The notes beneath the pieces were generated by a model. The model was given only the letters and a program-made list of their open reading frames with translations, made no database searches and was not told the DNA's origin. From NCBI RefSeq assembly GCF_000219625.1, contig NC_018217.1, positions 1,922,001 to 1,986,000 of the forward strand: a stretch of 64,000 nucleotides of DNA, read 5' to 3'. Source of the stretch: Zymoseptoria tritici IPO323 (Eukaryota; Ascomycota; Dothideomycetes; Mycosphaerellales; Mycosphaerellaceae). The translations under genes and the position numbers were made by a program. Every line of letters begins with the position of its first letter. Within the stretch, counting starts at the first letter, position 1. Positions 44,036 to 54,180 of this stretch are shown piece by piece.

Positions 44036-45143
44036 TCAACCACTCACACCTCCAATCCTCCTCCCCTCCATCCCCTTCTTCTCCTCCTCACTCACAAACA
44101 CCGCCCCAAGCAACCAAACTATACTCCCCCACTTGCCACTCCCACTTCTCACCTCCACCTCCGCATCATCCTTGCCTTGCAACACTCTCGCCTTCTTGAC
44201 AATTTCGCCCATCACATCCCCAACCGTCACACCCTGCCCATCTCTCCTCTCCACATGAATGTGCATCTTGCCCGTTGGTTTCCTCTCCCTCCCAGCCCCT
44301 CTGCCACTGCGGGTAAAGTCCCAAACCTTTCTCTCCGGCGCGGAGCTCAGCCCCGACCTCAACGCCATGCTGGTCGTACCCTTCTTCGGCACAACATCAT
44401 AGTGCACCCAAGCCTCCACAACCCTCACCGGCGGCTGACTCACCAACATGCGACTCCACACCCCGTCCGTCTTCAACAGCCCAATCCAACCCTCCGCCTT
44501 GTCCTTACTCAGCCCAGCCTCGAATGGAGAAAGCAGAGAAAGTCCTTCACAAACCATCGCCCTTTCCGCCAAAGGCCTCAGCATCCCTCCCTGTTCGGTG
44601 CGCCGGAGGATGAGGGCGTTGATCTCCGTCGGACGAGACGATAACTGCCGTTCAGCCCACTGCTTAGCGGCAAGGTATCCGAGTTGATATTGGAGAAGGA
44701 CTTCATCGCCGGAGCGGAAGAGGGCGAGGTGGGAAGTGATTTGGTCGAAGACGTACCATTCTCTCTTCTTGGGCCGCGGGGAGGAGAGGTAGGTCGCTGC
44801 GCGGAGGGTTGGTGATGTGGTTGTGATGAGTTGGTGCCAGGTTGAGGAGACGAGACGGGCGGAATGGAGGAGGTGGAGGGCCGGGAGGTGGGAGAGGATG
44901 AGGGTGAGGAGTTCTGGGGTGCTGAGGACGGCGGCGCGGGTTATGGTGAGGGTGGAGAGGCGGGTGCGCATGGGATGAGTGCGGGTTGGTGTTGGGGGAG
45001 TGGTGGGTGGAGTGAGAGTGCGTCGTTTCTGGGAGGGGCGGTCAGCTGATGTTTCGCCTGCATGTGAAAGGGACGAAGGAGGGACTGACCTTTGGAGTCC
45101 GCTGCACATCAGTCTCGTCGAACAAACGCTTGGTGGACGGCAT
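44036..45143 (-). CDS. F-box protein of unknown substrate
   Basis: Two exons: 45143-45090 and 45028-44036, joined across a 61 bp intron (GTCAGT donor, CCCAG acceptor), giving 348 aa. The first exon encodes MPSTKRLFDETDVQRTPK, and a basic Thr/Pro-rich linker follows. Residues ~51-92 (VLSTPELLTLILSHLPALHLLHSARLVSSTWHQLI) form a typical F-box, which would bind Skp1 in an SCF ubiquitin ligase. The rest has no WD40 or LRR repeats; it is an undefined substrate-binding region of the kind common in fungal F-box proteins. The spliced model is preferred over an unspliced ATG at 45109 because the first exon reads naturally and both splice sites fit. Confidence 0.8.
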
Positions 45144-46002
45144 GGCTGGTACTACGATGGCGCTGTCGTGAAAGGTCTTGAAGAAACGGGAGGGAAAGGA
45201 AGGGAAATGGGAGGAGGGAGGTGGGAGGGTATACCCCCATCCTCCCATGATCTCTGCTTCACCCGAATGGCCACTCCCATTTCTCTCCAGGTGAAGGACT
45301 TTCCCCTGGGGAGGGAAGGTAGCGGGCGAGGGAGTGAAGTCCAAGTCGGCCGGGATGCCAATGAGGGATTGGGAGAGAGTGAAGTTGGTTCAGGAGAAGT
45401 TTCTTCGTCATGGGTGGAGATGGATGTGGTTGGGAGTGAAGACAATGGGCTGGGTCGCCGATGGACGGTGTGGGGAACCTCCATTCGAGCATCTCGCGCG
45501 TGAGTTCTTAGCGCGGGAGGAGAGTGAAGTGATGAATAGTCGGGCAGGCGAGTTGGCAGAATGTGCCAAGAGGCCGTACAAACAACACAGCAGCACATAC
45601 CAAGTAGCCGTCCAGGTAAGTTCGCAAGACATGTCAGAGTTTCGTGCAGATGACTCCCCGTCAGCAGGAAAGATCTCATAGGCGTGCCTTGACAGGTCGA
45701 GGAGTTGTGCAGGCGAGTTAGCAGGGCATGTTCGATATTTCGTTTGCTCAAGTCGGAGAGGTCATTGTCATTGTCGCAAGGAGGGCGAGGAGAATATAAG
45801 GTGGCGGTAGTGTTGCTTCCATCCGTGTTCAATTGTTGATTGGTCGGTTTGCGTACCTATTGTACAATCTCGTTTCACCGGTCATGATTTCGTCCAGTGT
45901 CCCGTGCTTGCTCCTTTCCAGGCAAACAAGTTTCCCTGTCAATTATTGTACCATCCTTTCTCCCTCGCCTCCATCCAATGCCCACAATCAAGCTCCTCCA
46001 CT
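45144..46002. other. Intergenic, no gene
   Basis: Upstream of the F-box gene and downstream of the coiled-coil gene. Open frames overlap on both strands without domains. Confidence 0.5.
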
Positions 46003-47484
46003 TCATCTCGCAGCCCCCTTAATCCCCAGTCCCACCGGCGAAGCACCCACCCTCGCCTTCTTCCCCATCGCATACCCGGCCGCTTCATCCTCCTCCATCG
46101 CCCTCTTCGACGGCCTCTCCTGTTGTCTCCCGGGAACGTTCTTCCTCACCGCCCCGAACAGCGTCGTCTGCCTCATCTGTCCGTCACTCGGTCGACTTGT
46201 CGTCCTCTGCTCCGGATGCTCCTGTCTCAACATCTGCGTCGCGGCCCTCGAAGCGAAAGATTCATTCACATTGTCGTCGTCGTGTTCGAGAATTTCTGTT
46301 TCCGCTTCGCTGTCGTCGTCGTCGGAGGCGGAGACTGTGCCGTCGGATTGCTGTGCGTCGGCTTCCATTTGCGTGCGAGCGGAGTACGAGGTCGCCTGGT
46401 CTTGCACTGGGAGAGGTTGACGGTAGACATTCACTGGACGGGCAGTTGTGCGAGAGACCGGAGCCGTGGCGGGAATTCGAGCGGGGGCCTCGCGGCCGTG
46501 AGGCGTTGTGTGGGTTGGCGGCATCATGCGTTGAGGCGTGGCGGGAAGACTGGACAGGCTGTGGACATTGCGCTTGTGGCCTTTTCCAGGAGCTGAGCGT
46601 GCGGACTCTTGGCTGGCCATTTCGGAGGCTTGGACGAGTGCTGCGAATGGGTTCTGTTGAGGTGGTTGGGTCATGGCCTGTCGAGGGTGGTAGGTGCTGT
46701 AAGGAGTGCGGCGGACGTGTTCGACTGGAGCTTCGGACCTCGCACGTCGGAGTGCATCTCTGCTTTCGCGGATACGTTCGCGCATGAGAGTGACTCTGTC
46801 GTTCAGACTGGCGAGCTCGGTCTCCTGCCGTTCGATGACTCGGTGTTGGTGCTGGCATTGCGCTTCTAGTCCACGATTGACATGACCTAGATTCTGGATC
46901 TCGGCGCACATTCGCTGGTAGAGGTCTCGGTGGACTTGAATCAGACCCAGATCGTCTTGCTGGACAGGTGTCGCAGCAGCTCGGTTGCGATCAGCACGGT
47001 GGATGATCTCGTTCTCCGATTGTTGCATGCGAGCTTCCACTTCCAGACGCTCGATGTGAGCCTCGCTTTCCTGCAATTGCATATTGTGTTGTAGCTTATA
47101 GTGTGCGGCCGTCATCTTCGCTTCCTGATACGCAGCCTGGACTTCCACCAACTTGTCGCGCAGCATCTTCGGTGTCGCATTGTTGAGCTCGTCACTGTTG
47201 AGGGTGCGTGGGATCGCATTGGACATGCGCTCGGGTTGAGGAGCAGTCTCGATGGTCGGCGGGGGAGTGGAGATGTGCGATACGGCGGTGTTGGGTGTGG
47301 GCGACTTTGGGCGATTCGACGTGCGGGCTTGGGTGGAAGGTGGTGGGGTCATGCTGCTGGAGGAGGTGGGCTGTTTGCCAGAGGGGAGGATGGCGTGCGA
47401 CGTCTCGGGGGTTACTGGTGCAGCCATGTGTGTTGTCGAATGAGGGTGAAGGTGTTCCTTTGAAGGCAGGACGGAGGAGTCCAT
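46003..47484 (-). CDS. Coiled-coil protein with a PIP-box-like RQTTLFG motif, function unknown
   Basis: A single exon of 493 aa. Residues ~1-90 are Ser/Thr/Pro-rich and disordered. About 100-250 form a long heptad-rich helix (KMLRDKLVEVQAAYQEAKMTAAHYKLQH..., then RVIERQETELASLNDRVTLMRERIRESRDALRRARSE), a likely dimeric coiled coil. The C-terminal third is disordered, with an acidic stretch (SASDDDDSEAETEILEHDDDN) followed by RQTTLFGAVRKN and a basic KRAMEEDEAAGYAMGKKARV end. The RQTTLFG segment resembles PCNA-interacting motifs (Q-x-x-hydrophobic) but lacks the second aromatic, so the resemblance is partial. Met20 (47427) is an alternative start. I do not recognise a named family; nuclear location is a guess from the basic tail. 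Confidence 0.7.
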   Translation of the reverse strand: MDSSVLPSKEHLHPHSTTHMAAPVTPETSHAILPSGKQPTSSSSMTPPPSTQARTSNRPKSPTPNTAVSHISTPPPTIETAPQPERMSNAIPRTLNSDELNNATPKMLRDKLVEVQAAYQEAKMTAAHYKLQHNMQLQESEAHIERLEVEARMQQSENEIIHRADRNRAAATPVQQDDLGLIQVHRDLYQRMCAEIQNLGHVNRGLEAQCQHQHRVIERQETELASLNDRVTLMRERIRESRDALRRARSEAPVEHVRRTPYSTYHPRQAMTQPPQQNPFAALVQASEMASQESARSAPGKGHKRNVHSLSSLPATPQRMMPPTHTTPHGREAPARIPATAPVSRTTARPVNVYRQPLPVQDQATSYSARTQMEADAQQSDGTVSASDDDDSEAETEILEHDDDNVNESFASRAATQMLRQEHPEQRTTSRPSDGQMRQTTLFGAVRKNVPGRQQERPSKRAMEEDEAAGYAMGKKARVGASPVGLGIKGAAR

Positions 47485-47993
47485 CGCTGCAGGCAGGGAG
47501 TCGTGGAAGATGTTGCGACAATGCGGTCTCGTCGCAAAGGTGTGAGAGAGAGTCGGGATTGACGTCGCAGGAATTTTGAGTTCAACGTTGGTGCAGGCGA
47601 GGGGAGGCGGTCAGAGCGAGAGGCGCATGCGGGAGAGCAGGGCGAGTCAATGTGGGTGACTGTCGTGCGTGAGGAAGAGATGCAGCACGAGTGGTCGTTG
47701 TTGTTGTCGCATTGGAGGGAGAGAGTCTTCGTCGCAAGGGAGAAAATGAGCGAGAGACCTTTGCGACCGGACGGAGGAGGAGAGAGAGAGATGGCTGGTC
47801 TGTGGTTCGTGTGGCTGGACCAGCGTCGGTCTAGCGGTAGTTCTTCCGCTCTTCCGCTCCGACGGCCCGCTCCTCTTCGGTCGGCAAGAGACGATCGTGT
47901 CGAGGGGTAATGGAGATACAACAGACGAGAGGGTTTTGTTGATATCGTGGACACTCGTGGACACTTGGTGGACAGAAGGACATTGCCTTCGCC
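47485..47993. promoter_or_regulatory. Divergent promoter region between the coiled-coil and LRR genes
   Basis: About 510 bp separate the start codons of the two divergent genes; both promoters should lie here. No specific motif is claimed. Confidence 0.45.
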
Positions 47994-50900
47994 ATGGACA
48001 ATCGATCCTCCTCCGCACTCCCACGCGTGCAGTCGAGACTCCCTGCGCCGGGGAAGTCCAAACTCCCGGCTCCTCCTTCGTCAACGCAGGGGACATCCAT
48101 CCGACCACCGAGTCCCGTGAAGAGCGCTGGAAGCCTGAAGGGACCCCCTCAACTGCAGAAGCGCGCCTCTTTGTTGTCCGTGTCACGTCCATCTCAGAAT
48201 GTGTCCAAAGCAGCGCCACCTCCTTCCAAGCCAGTCGCCAACAAGACAAATCTTCCCAATGCGCCACGATCCCTCGTCAGGCCAACTCCTGCAGCCAGTT
48301 CCCTCTCCAAACCGCGACCTTTGCCCGCCAAGTCACGCGCCATCGAAGACGAGGAGACGCATGACCAGTTGAGCTCGTTGGACAGCTTCCGATCAAACTC
48401 TCGACAGGGCTTTTCCAACGAGCCCGAATATGAGGAATACGATGAATCACCGCCAGAGCCCATCGAAGATCCACCGCGAAAGGTCTCGCGACCGTCACTA
48501 TCAGACCGAACCATCGAGAGTCTGAACTCAGTTCCCGGAACGCCAAAGGACAGACGACGCTCAAGTTTCTTCAACCCCGTCGAGAGCCCCATGGCAATGC
48601 CTCCGCCACCACGTCCAGGCTCGAGCTCAAGTCGGAGTGCAAGCCGTAATGGCAGTAGACCGGGCACCAGCGATGGCTCCTTCGGCAAACCGCTCGCCAG
48701 TCCCGCGTTGTCCGGGAAGTCCTACTCTTCCAGTGCCAAGCCCGCCTCCCGAGTGACCTCAAGAACTTCTAGCATTGGCTCAAGTGCGTCCAGTCGGCGT
48801 AGTATCAGTGGCAACTTGACCAGCAGATTGCAGGAGGCCAAGACACCTGTACCGCAGCGCAGTGCTTCACCTGCAAAATCTGGTATCACGACTCCTGGAA
48901 GTGGTGTGCCGAAGCCGTCTGGTCTAAGCAAGCCGAGTACTGTGTCGACGCCAAAGTCTCTCAAGCCGCCGTCTATCAAACCTGCGGGATTGAAACCGCC
49001 AGCATCGAGGCCACAGTCATTGAAACCACCCGCGGCAAAGCCAGCGACCGTCAAGCCGCCGGCGGTCAAGCCTCCTGTTGCAAAACCAGCCTCACTTCGA
49101 CCGCCATCGATCAAGCCAACTGGTGTGAAGACATCTGCTCTCAAACCTCCTTCAAAGTCTGCCCCTCTCAGAGCGCCTTCCCGAGAGGACGATGCAGCGC
49201 CAGAGCCTCGAGGCCGATCACCACCAGCAGCACCACAATCTGTTGCGTCCAACGAAGGGGAGCAAGAAGATGTATCTCACGACATGCCTGCGGAGAAACC
49301 AGAACCCAAACGTGTCATCTCGAATTCATCTTCCGCTCTGCGACAACAAATCGCAGCTGCAAAGGCCGCCGCACGAAAGGCCCAACTACCACAGCATGAC
49401 TCGCCTCAAGATCCACATTTGAACGGCGATCCAGCGCCCGAGGAAGATTTCCACACCGATCCCTTCAATCAAGCGCCGAGAGACGAGAAGCACATTTTTC
49501 GCAACCGCGTCAACACCGCACGAATGACCGGCAAGCTGAACATTGCCGCGATGAGTCTGAAGAGCATCCCTGATGAAGTGTTGAAAATGTACGACTCTGC
49601 TTCGATGACAGAGAGTAATGTTAATTGGGCAGAAGTGGTCGATCTCACCAGATTTGTCGCGGCCGACAACTATATTGAGGAGTTTGACGATGCAGTCTTC
49701 CCAGACCGATCAGCGGAGGAGTTGGCCGACGATGAGGATGCGCAGGGAAACCAGTTTGGCGGGCTGGAATACCTCGACTTGCATGGTAATTGGATCATAT
49801 CGCTGCCCATGGGACTGCGACGACTCGAGAGGTTGACGAGTCTCAACGTCGCGAACAACAAGCTCGGCAACGGTGCTTTCGACATCATTGCTCAGATCCC
49901 GGCACTGAAGGAGCTTCGGTTAGGACACAACAATTTGGACGGCAACCTTACAACATCAATCTGCGAGTTACAACACCTGGAAGTCCTCGACCTGCAACAC
50001 AATCGACTGCTAGGCTTACCAGACGCCATCCGCTCGCTCAAACACCTTCGTGTCCTCAACGTCTCCAACAACCAGCTCACAGCAATCCCGATGGACGCCT
50101 TCCAGTCCATCTCCCTCGTCGATCTCGACGCAAGCAGCAACGCTCTCATCGGCTCCCTCTTCCCGATGGGCGGCCAAAACGGCCACCCCACCCTCCAACA
50201 CCTCAACCTAGCCAACAACTCCCTCGCCGCCCTCGCCTTCTCCGAGACCCTCGACATGCCACGTCTGGAAGATCTCAACATCACAAACAACCACATGACC
50301 ATCCTCCCCTCCATCGCCTCCTGGAGCCGCCTCCTCACCCTCACCGCAGGCGACAACAAACTCTCCGACTTCCCCCACGGCTTCACCTCGCTGATGAAAC
50401 TACGGAACGTCAACGTCTCCAGCAACGACATCCGCATCCTCGACCCCGAAGTAGGCCGCATGGAGGGGCTCGAAGTTCTCCTCCTCGCCGCCAACCCTCT
50501 CCGGGAAAGGAAATTCCTCACCATGTCCGCGGCAGATATCAAGCGCGATCTGAAGTCCCGCCTCGCACCAGATCCATCCGACGACCCACCCGACAGCCCC
50601 ATCACCGTCGTCGGCGCGGAGGACGCCTCTCCTTCCTCACACTGGACACTAAAGGGCAACGGACTCCTCGACCTCGCCGCACAATCTCTCACCGACGACG
50701 ACCTAGCCGACCACCTGGAATCCTTCCTCTCCCACCCTTCCAACGCCGACGGTCTGAAGACTCTTCACCTCCAATACAACCGCCTCACCCACTTCCCACC
50801 CTCCCTCGCCCTCGCCACGAATCTCCGATCCCTCGACCTCTCCGGCAACCCCCTATCATCAACCTACCTGGTGGAGCCAACCACCCTCCCCCACCTCCTC

Positions 50901-51326
50901 GACCTAACCCTTTCAAAATGCAACCTCACGACCCTGCACCCTCTCCTCTCCTCCCTCTCCGCCCCGCTCCTTACCACCCTCAACATCAGCGTGAACCGCC
51001 TCTCCGGCTCCCTTCCTTCCCTCCGGCACTCCTTCCCGTCCTTGACAACCCTCTTCGCGTCGGACAACAAGTTCGCGAGCATGACAGCGGAAAGTCTCAT
51101 GGGTATGCACACGGTGAATCTGGCGAGCAATGAGTTGGCGGGGTTGGATCCGGAGATCGGGTTGTTGTGGGAGGAAGGGTTGAGGGCGTTGGAGGTTGGA
51201 GGGAATGTGTTTCGCGTTCCGGGGCATGTAGTGCTGGGCAAGGGAACGGAGGGCGTGTTGAGGTGGTTGAGGGGACGGTTGCCGGAGGGGCATTCTGGGG
51301 TGATTGGAAGGGAGGAGGAGGAGTGA
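47994..51326 (+). CDS. Leucine-rich-repeat protein, LRRC40-like
   Basis: A single exon of 1110 aa with a favourable start context (GCCATGG). Residues 1 to ~480 are Ser/Pro/Lys-rich and disordered, with a run of (S/A)LKPPAxKPA-type short repeats around 320-385. From ~590 to ~1070 there are about 20 leucine-rich repeats of the intracellular type (LEYLDLHGNWIISLPMGL, LTSLNVANNKLGNGAF, LEVLDLQHNRLLGLPDAI, LRVLNVSNNQLTAIP and so on). A break near 870-890 (DDPPDSPITVVGAED) comes before a second LRR block. LRRC40-like and SOG2-like proteins share this layout. Those proteins act as protein-binding scaffolds, in some cases in cell-polarity kinase pathways, but no specific partner can be named. The final LRR is capped by VLRWLRGRLPEGHSG. 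Confidence 0.88.
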   Translation: MDNRSSSALPRVQSRLPAPGKSKLPAPPSSTQGTSIRPPSPVKSAGSLKGPPQLQKRASLLSVSRPSQNVSKAAPPPSKPVANKTNLPNAPRSLVRPTPAASSLSKPRPLPAKSRAIEDEETHDQLSSLDSFRSNSRQGFSNEPEYEEYDESPPEPIEDPPRKVSRPSLSDRTIESLNSVPGTPKDRRRSSFFNPVESPMAMPPPPRPGSSSSRSASRNGSRPGTSDGSFGKPLASPALSGKSYSSSAKPASRVTSRTSSIGSSASSRRSISGNLTSRLQEAKTPVPQRSASPAKSGITTPGSGVPKPSGLSKPSTVSTPKSLKPPSIKPAGLKPPASRPQSLKPPAAKPATVKPPAVKPPVAKPASLRPPSIKPTGVKTSALKPPSKSAPLRAPSREDDAAPEPRGRSPPAAPQSVASNEGEQEDVSHDMPAEKPEPKRVISNSSSALRQQIAAAKAAARKAQLPQHDSPQDPHLNGDPAPEEDFHTDPFNQAPRDEKHIFRNRVNTARMTGKLNIAAMSLKSIPDEVLKMYDSASMTESNVNWAEVVDLTRFVAADNYIEEFDDAVFPDRSAEELADDEDAQGNQFGGLEYLDLHGNWIISLPMGLRRLERLTSLNVANNKLGNGAFDIIAQIPALKELRLGHNNLDGNLTTSICELQHLEVLDLQHNRLLGLPDAIRSLKHLRVLNVSNNQLTAIPMDAFQSISLVDLDASSNALIGSLFPMGGQNGHPTLQHLNLANNSLAALAFSETLDMPRLEDLNITNNHMTILPSIASWSRLLTLTAGDNKLSDFPHGFTSLMKLRNVNVSSNDIRILDPEVGRMEGLEVLLLAANPLRERKFLTMSAADIKRDLKSRLAPDPSDDPPDSPITVVGAEDASPSSHWTLKGNGLLDLAAQSLTDDDLADHLESFLSHPSNADGLKTLHLQYNRLTHFPPSLALATNLRSLDLSGNPLSSTYLVEPTTLPHLLDLTLSKCNLTTLHPLLSSLSAPLLTTLNISVNRLSGSLPSLRHSFPSLTTLFASDNKFASMTAESLMGMHTVNLASNELAGLDPEIGLLWEEGLRALEVGGNVFRVPGHVVLGKGTEGVLRWLRGRLPEGHSGVIGREEEE

Positions 51327-51871
51327 GGAGAACGAGGAGTAAGGTTGGAAGCATTGGATCGATGGTGGAGGAGGAGGTGTGGAGTGGAATGTATAGGTAT
51401 GGAGGAAAGGAATTGCAAGAGACCCGTTGTTGACTACCGGTGATCTTGGCGTGGAGGTGATTGAGTTACCTTGGTCAGAGTCGTCAAGCTTGTCATTGCT
51501 TTGAAGCGTCACAGCCTACACAATCCTCTTTCGACTCGGGTTAAGATTCGATTAATTTCTGCATTCGACAAAGGAAGTGCCAAAGAGAACGACACTCGAA
51601 TTGCGCCGCACAAAGCCTTCTTTGACGCCGCACCCATTGTCCTTCAACCCAGAGGCGTATTCGACCCGTCCAGGTCCAAACGGGACCTTGTTCTCGCCCT
51701 GCCTCTTCACATATCGTTATAAAGAGACGACTCGCCCTCGCATATCTCAACTCCTTCCATCCAATACAGCAACACAACACAACGCTACATCCATTCCATT
51801 CCATTCCACTCCCACAACAAAAAACCACACACTCTTTCCACCACCACCACCATCAACAACCTCAACAAACC
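51327..51871. other. Intergenic, no gene
   Basis: 3' region of the LRR gene and promoter of the secreted-protein gene, with a short CATTC repeat near 51789-51808 and a CA/CCA-rich leader just before the next ATG. Confidence 0.5.
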
Positions 51872-52276
51872 ATGCTCTCCCTCTTCCGCACCCTCCTCCT
51901 CGCTCTAGCAGCAGCAACAGCAACCCTCACCACCGCCTCCCCCCTCCCCCTCCCCAAACAATCCTCCTCCATCGCCCCGCACTCGCAATCCTGCACCGCG
52001 CGCGCTCCGGGCGGCATCGGCGGCGAACTCCTCAAATACGACGTCCGCATCGGCCGCGTCTACGACCAGAACAAATGCAAAGCCGCCCGGAAAGCGCTGC
52101 GCAAGTCGCAGGAACTGGGAGCGTTTTCGTGTAAGCAAATGAAGGGTCCCGAGGGGCATATGCGGATTACGTTTGAGACGGGCGGGTTTAATCGAGAGGG
52201 AGTGAATCGCGCGTTGGATGGGGTGTTTCCGATTATTGCGGGGGGGACGGGGGGGTTTAGGTGTCCGAAACATTGA
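51872..52276 (+). CDS. Small secreted four-cysteine protein (effector-like)
   Basis: A single exon of 134 aa. Residues 1-22 (MLSLFRTLLLALAAATATLTTA) are a signal peptide. The mature part has exactly four cysteines, at 41, 69, 87 and 131, consistent with two disulphides. KCKAARKALRKSQELGAFSC suggests a helix ending in a cysteine, and HMRITFETGGFNREGVNRAL a strand-helix. Small size, secretion and paired cysteines fit fungal effector-like or antimicrobial-like proteins, but no named family is recognised. It lies between a housekeeping LRR gene and a degraded region leading into the RIP block, a typical setting for fast-evolving secreted genes. Confidence 0.75.
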   Translation: MLSLFRTLLLALAAATATLTTASPLPLPKQSSSIAPHSQSCTARAPGGIGGELLKYDVRIGRVYDQNKCKAARKALRKSQELGAFSCKQMKGPEGHMRITFETGGFNREGVNRALDGVFPIIAGGTGGFRCPKH

Positions 52277-52831
52277 AGTGGGTTGAAAGGGGGGAGGAGG
52301 TGGGTAGGGGATGGAGAGGATGGAGTGTGGGTTTGGAGGCGGATTTGATGGGCTTCCCTCCGTGGGCGAGAGATTGTTGTAACAGGGTAGTCAGTTCACT
52401 AGATGTGAGCGTCGTACTACCACCTTATATTTACTTCTTTTGCTGTAATCTTCAGACTGCTTGTGCTTTTTCCAGCGGCCGTTTCTTGTGTTGGTGTAGA
52501 TTCCGGTATGTTTGATTTTGTTCCAGAGATGGTATGAGTGTCTTCTATTCGAGCGGGGAGCTGAGCAGCAAGCGTGCGGACAATGGTGTTGATTGTCTGT
52601 AACAGACAGTGCAGTTGAGCCTTATAAACTTGTTCGTGGCCGCAGTCTTGGGCAAGGAGAGGCATAGATCATCTTGAACACTTTTGATTCACTCGAGCAG
52701 GTCCACATCCCTTGGTGTCAGCAAATCGAATCCCAGAAAGTCTAGCCACGATCTTGCGGCAGACCACGACCTGAGTAACAAGCAAGGGACCGACATGTCT
52801 GACGGACGCACAGAACAGCAGCAGTCATGGT
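52277..52831. other. Intergenic, no gene
   Basis: Likely 3' untranslated sequence of the secreted-protein gene followed by unassigned DNA. Confidence 0.45.
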
Positions 52832-53639
52832 ATGATCGGGGTCTCCTCAAGTCAACACACTGTGCGCAGGCATGACTACGCCACAGACCAACTCCTCGCC
52901 TTGACCAGAGACAACTACAGTAAAGATCAAGTCCTAGCCTTGTCCATCACATCCGGCGACTCGACACGTACGATCGACGTCAAAAATCATCCGAGCCTTC
53001 AAGCCATTCGCCGGCTCATGCGTCATGCTCGTCGAGCTACCGGCATTGTCTCTCGGTGAGGTATGTCAAGTCGAACCCACTCGAGCAATCCTCAAACTTT
53101 TCGATCAGCGCTGTGCGGGTTTGAGACCAGGCGAGGGGATCGAACCGTGGACGCCGGACATGGAAGTTGCTTTCAACGACTTCATGGCCACGGGCAGAGT
53201 GCGGGAATACATCACCGCACTCAACAGCGATGAGCCTTGGGGTGACGACCAGTCTGTTCCAACGCCAGGGGAGGAGGAAGCCAGTCTGCACGAATGGTGT
53301 GGGAAGTTGTTTCGACACGGAGCTGCGTGCGTACAAGTTCCTTTCCACGCTGCAGGGGAAGCAGATTCCTCGGCTTTTCTCTGCAGAGCAACCCTCACTG
53401 TGCCGCTCGACTGTGCAAACTCGAGTGTGATACGAGGAACGGAGTTCGAGACGATCAAGGGCCTGCTGTTTGAGTACATTCAATGGCCAACGTTGTCCGA
53501 GATAGCAGGCTTTCTCCTAATGGACAGCTGGCAGAGTCTCGTCGACCAAGCGGTCTGGAATAGTGCGGACGTATTCGCAAATGGGCCCCTTGAATTCTCA
53601 TATCAGGTGCTCGAATTTTCTGATCAACAAGCACGCTGA
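52832..53639 (+). pseudogene. Fragmented fungal kinase-like gene
   Basis: Segments in different frames together resemble a fungal-specific kinase-like family. LKLFDQR then EPWTPDMEVAFNDFM is in one frame (53025 onward). FDTELRAYKFLSTLQGKQIPRLFSAEQ lies in another frame (about 53310-53390); it carries the E-x-x-Y-x-x-L-x-x-LQG-x-x-IP signature. The first frame then resumes with GLLFEYIQWPTLSEIA and WQSLVDQAVW. A continuous 204-codon frame bridges both, which hides the two compensating shifts. The usual catalytic continuation (NxDxxxxN-like) is missing at the 3' end, where degraded DNA leads into the RIP block. An upstream open stretch (52832-53059) may be the broken N-terminus. Introns could explain one shift, but not convincingly both. 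Confidence 0.55.
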
Positions 53640-54087
53640 CTGATCAGCCACGATAACATTTGTTGCGCCCGTAGTCTCGCGGTACCGACCATGTGGAATC
53701 TCTCGCAGTGGCTATGAAGAGTCGCCAAGTCAACGAGGAAGGCGAATGTGCCGTGGTAATGTGATAGATAGTAGAGGCCGGGGTTGACCAAGGTGACATT
53801 CATCTGGCGGGCTAGTCTCAGGCGCTCAGACCACCTCGCTTAACGGGCCTATTAGCTGCAAGCAGCTGGCCCTACTGTAGGTGGTCTAAGGGTCCAGACG
53901 CGCTTTTTTCGTAATAGAGCGCAGCATTAGTATGTAAACACTACTAACATATAGTGTAGCATTAATAACGGCTAGTAGCGACGACAGCGACACTAGGTAT
54001 AATATTCAAATTTCGGATACTATAACTTTGTACAACTAGACCTGCTAAACAACCTCCTACTATCTATTTGTCTATACCTCCTTAGTA

Positions 54088-54167
54088 GCGACCTCTAATA
54101 GAGCTCGCGTACCTCGCATCTTAACGACGCGTTTATATAGCAGGACGCGAGCTCTATTAGAGGTCGC
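54088..54167. repeat. Perfect 23 bp inverted repeat with 34 bp loop upstream of the RecQ gene
   Basis: Arms 54088-54110 and 54145-54167 are exact reverse complements (left arm begins GCGACCTCTAATAGAGCTCG). Both arms kept perfect complementarity in RIP-mutated DNA. Confidence 0.9.
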
Positions 54168-54180
54168 AGTTGGCGACTAA

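Noticed and set aside
49790..51133. 447-codon Arg/Pro/His-rich frame
   Set aside because: Shadow of the LRR gene in another phase; composition is typical of out-of-frame reading.
53838..53883. Helitron end (hairpin followed by CTAA)
   Set aside because: The inverted pair is imperfect and badly spaced, no Rep/helicase fusion is seen, and the helicase is RecQ-like rather than PIF1-like.
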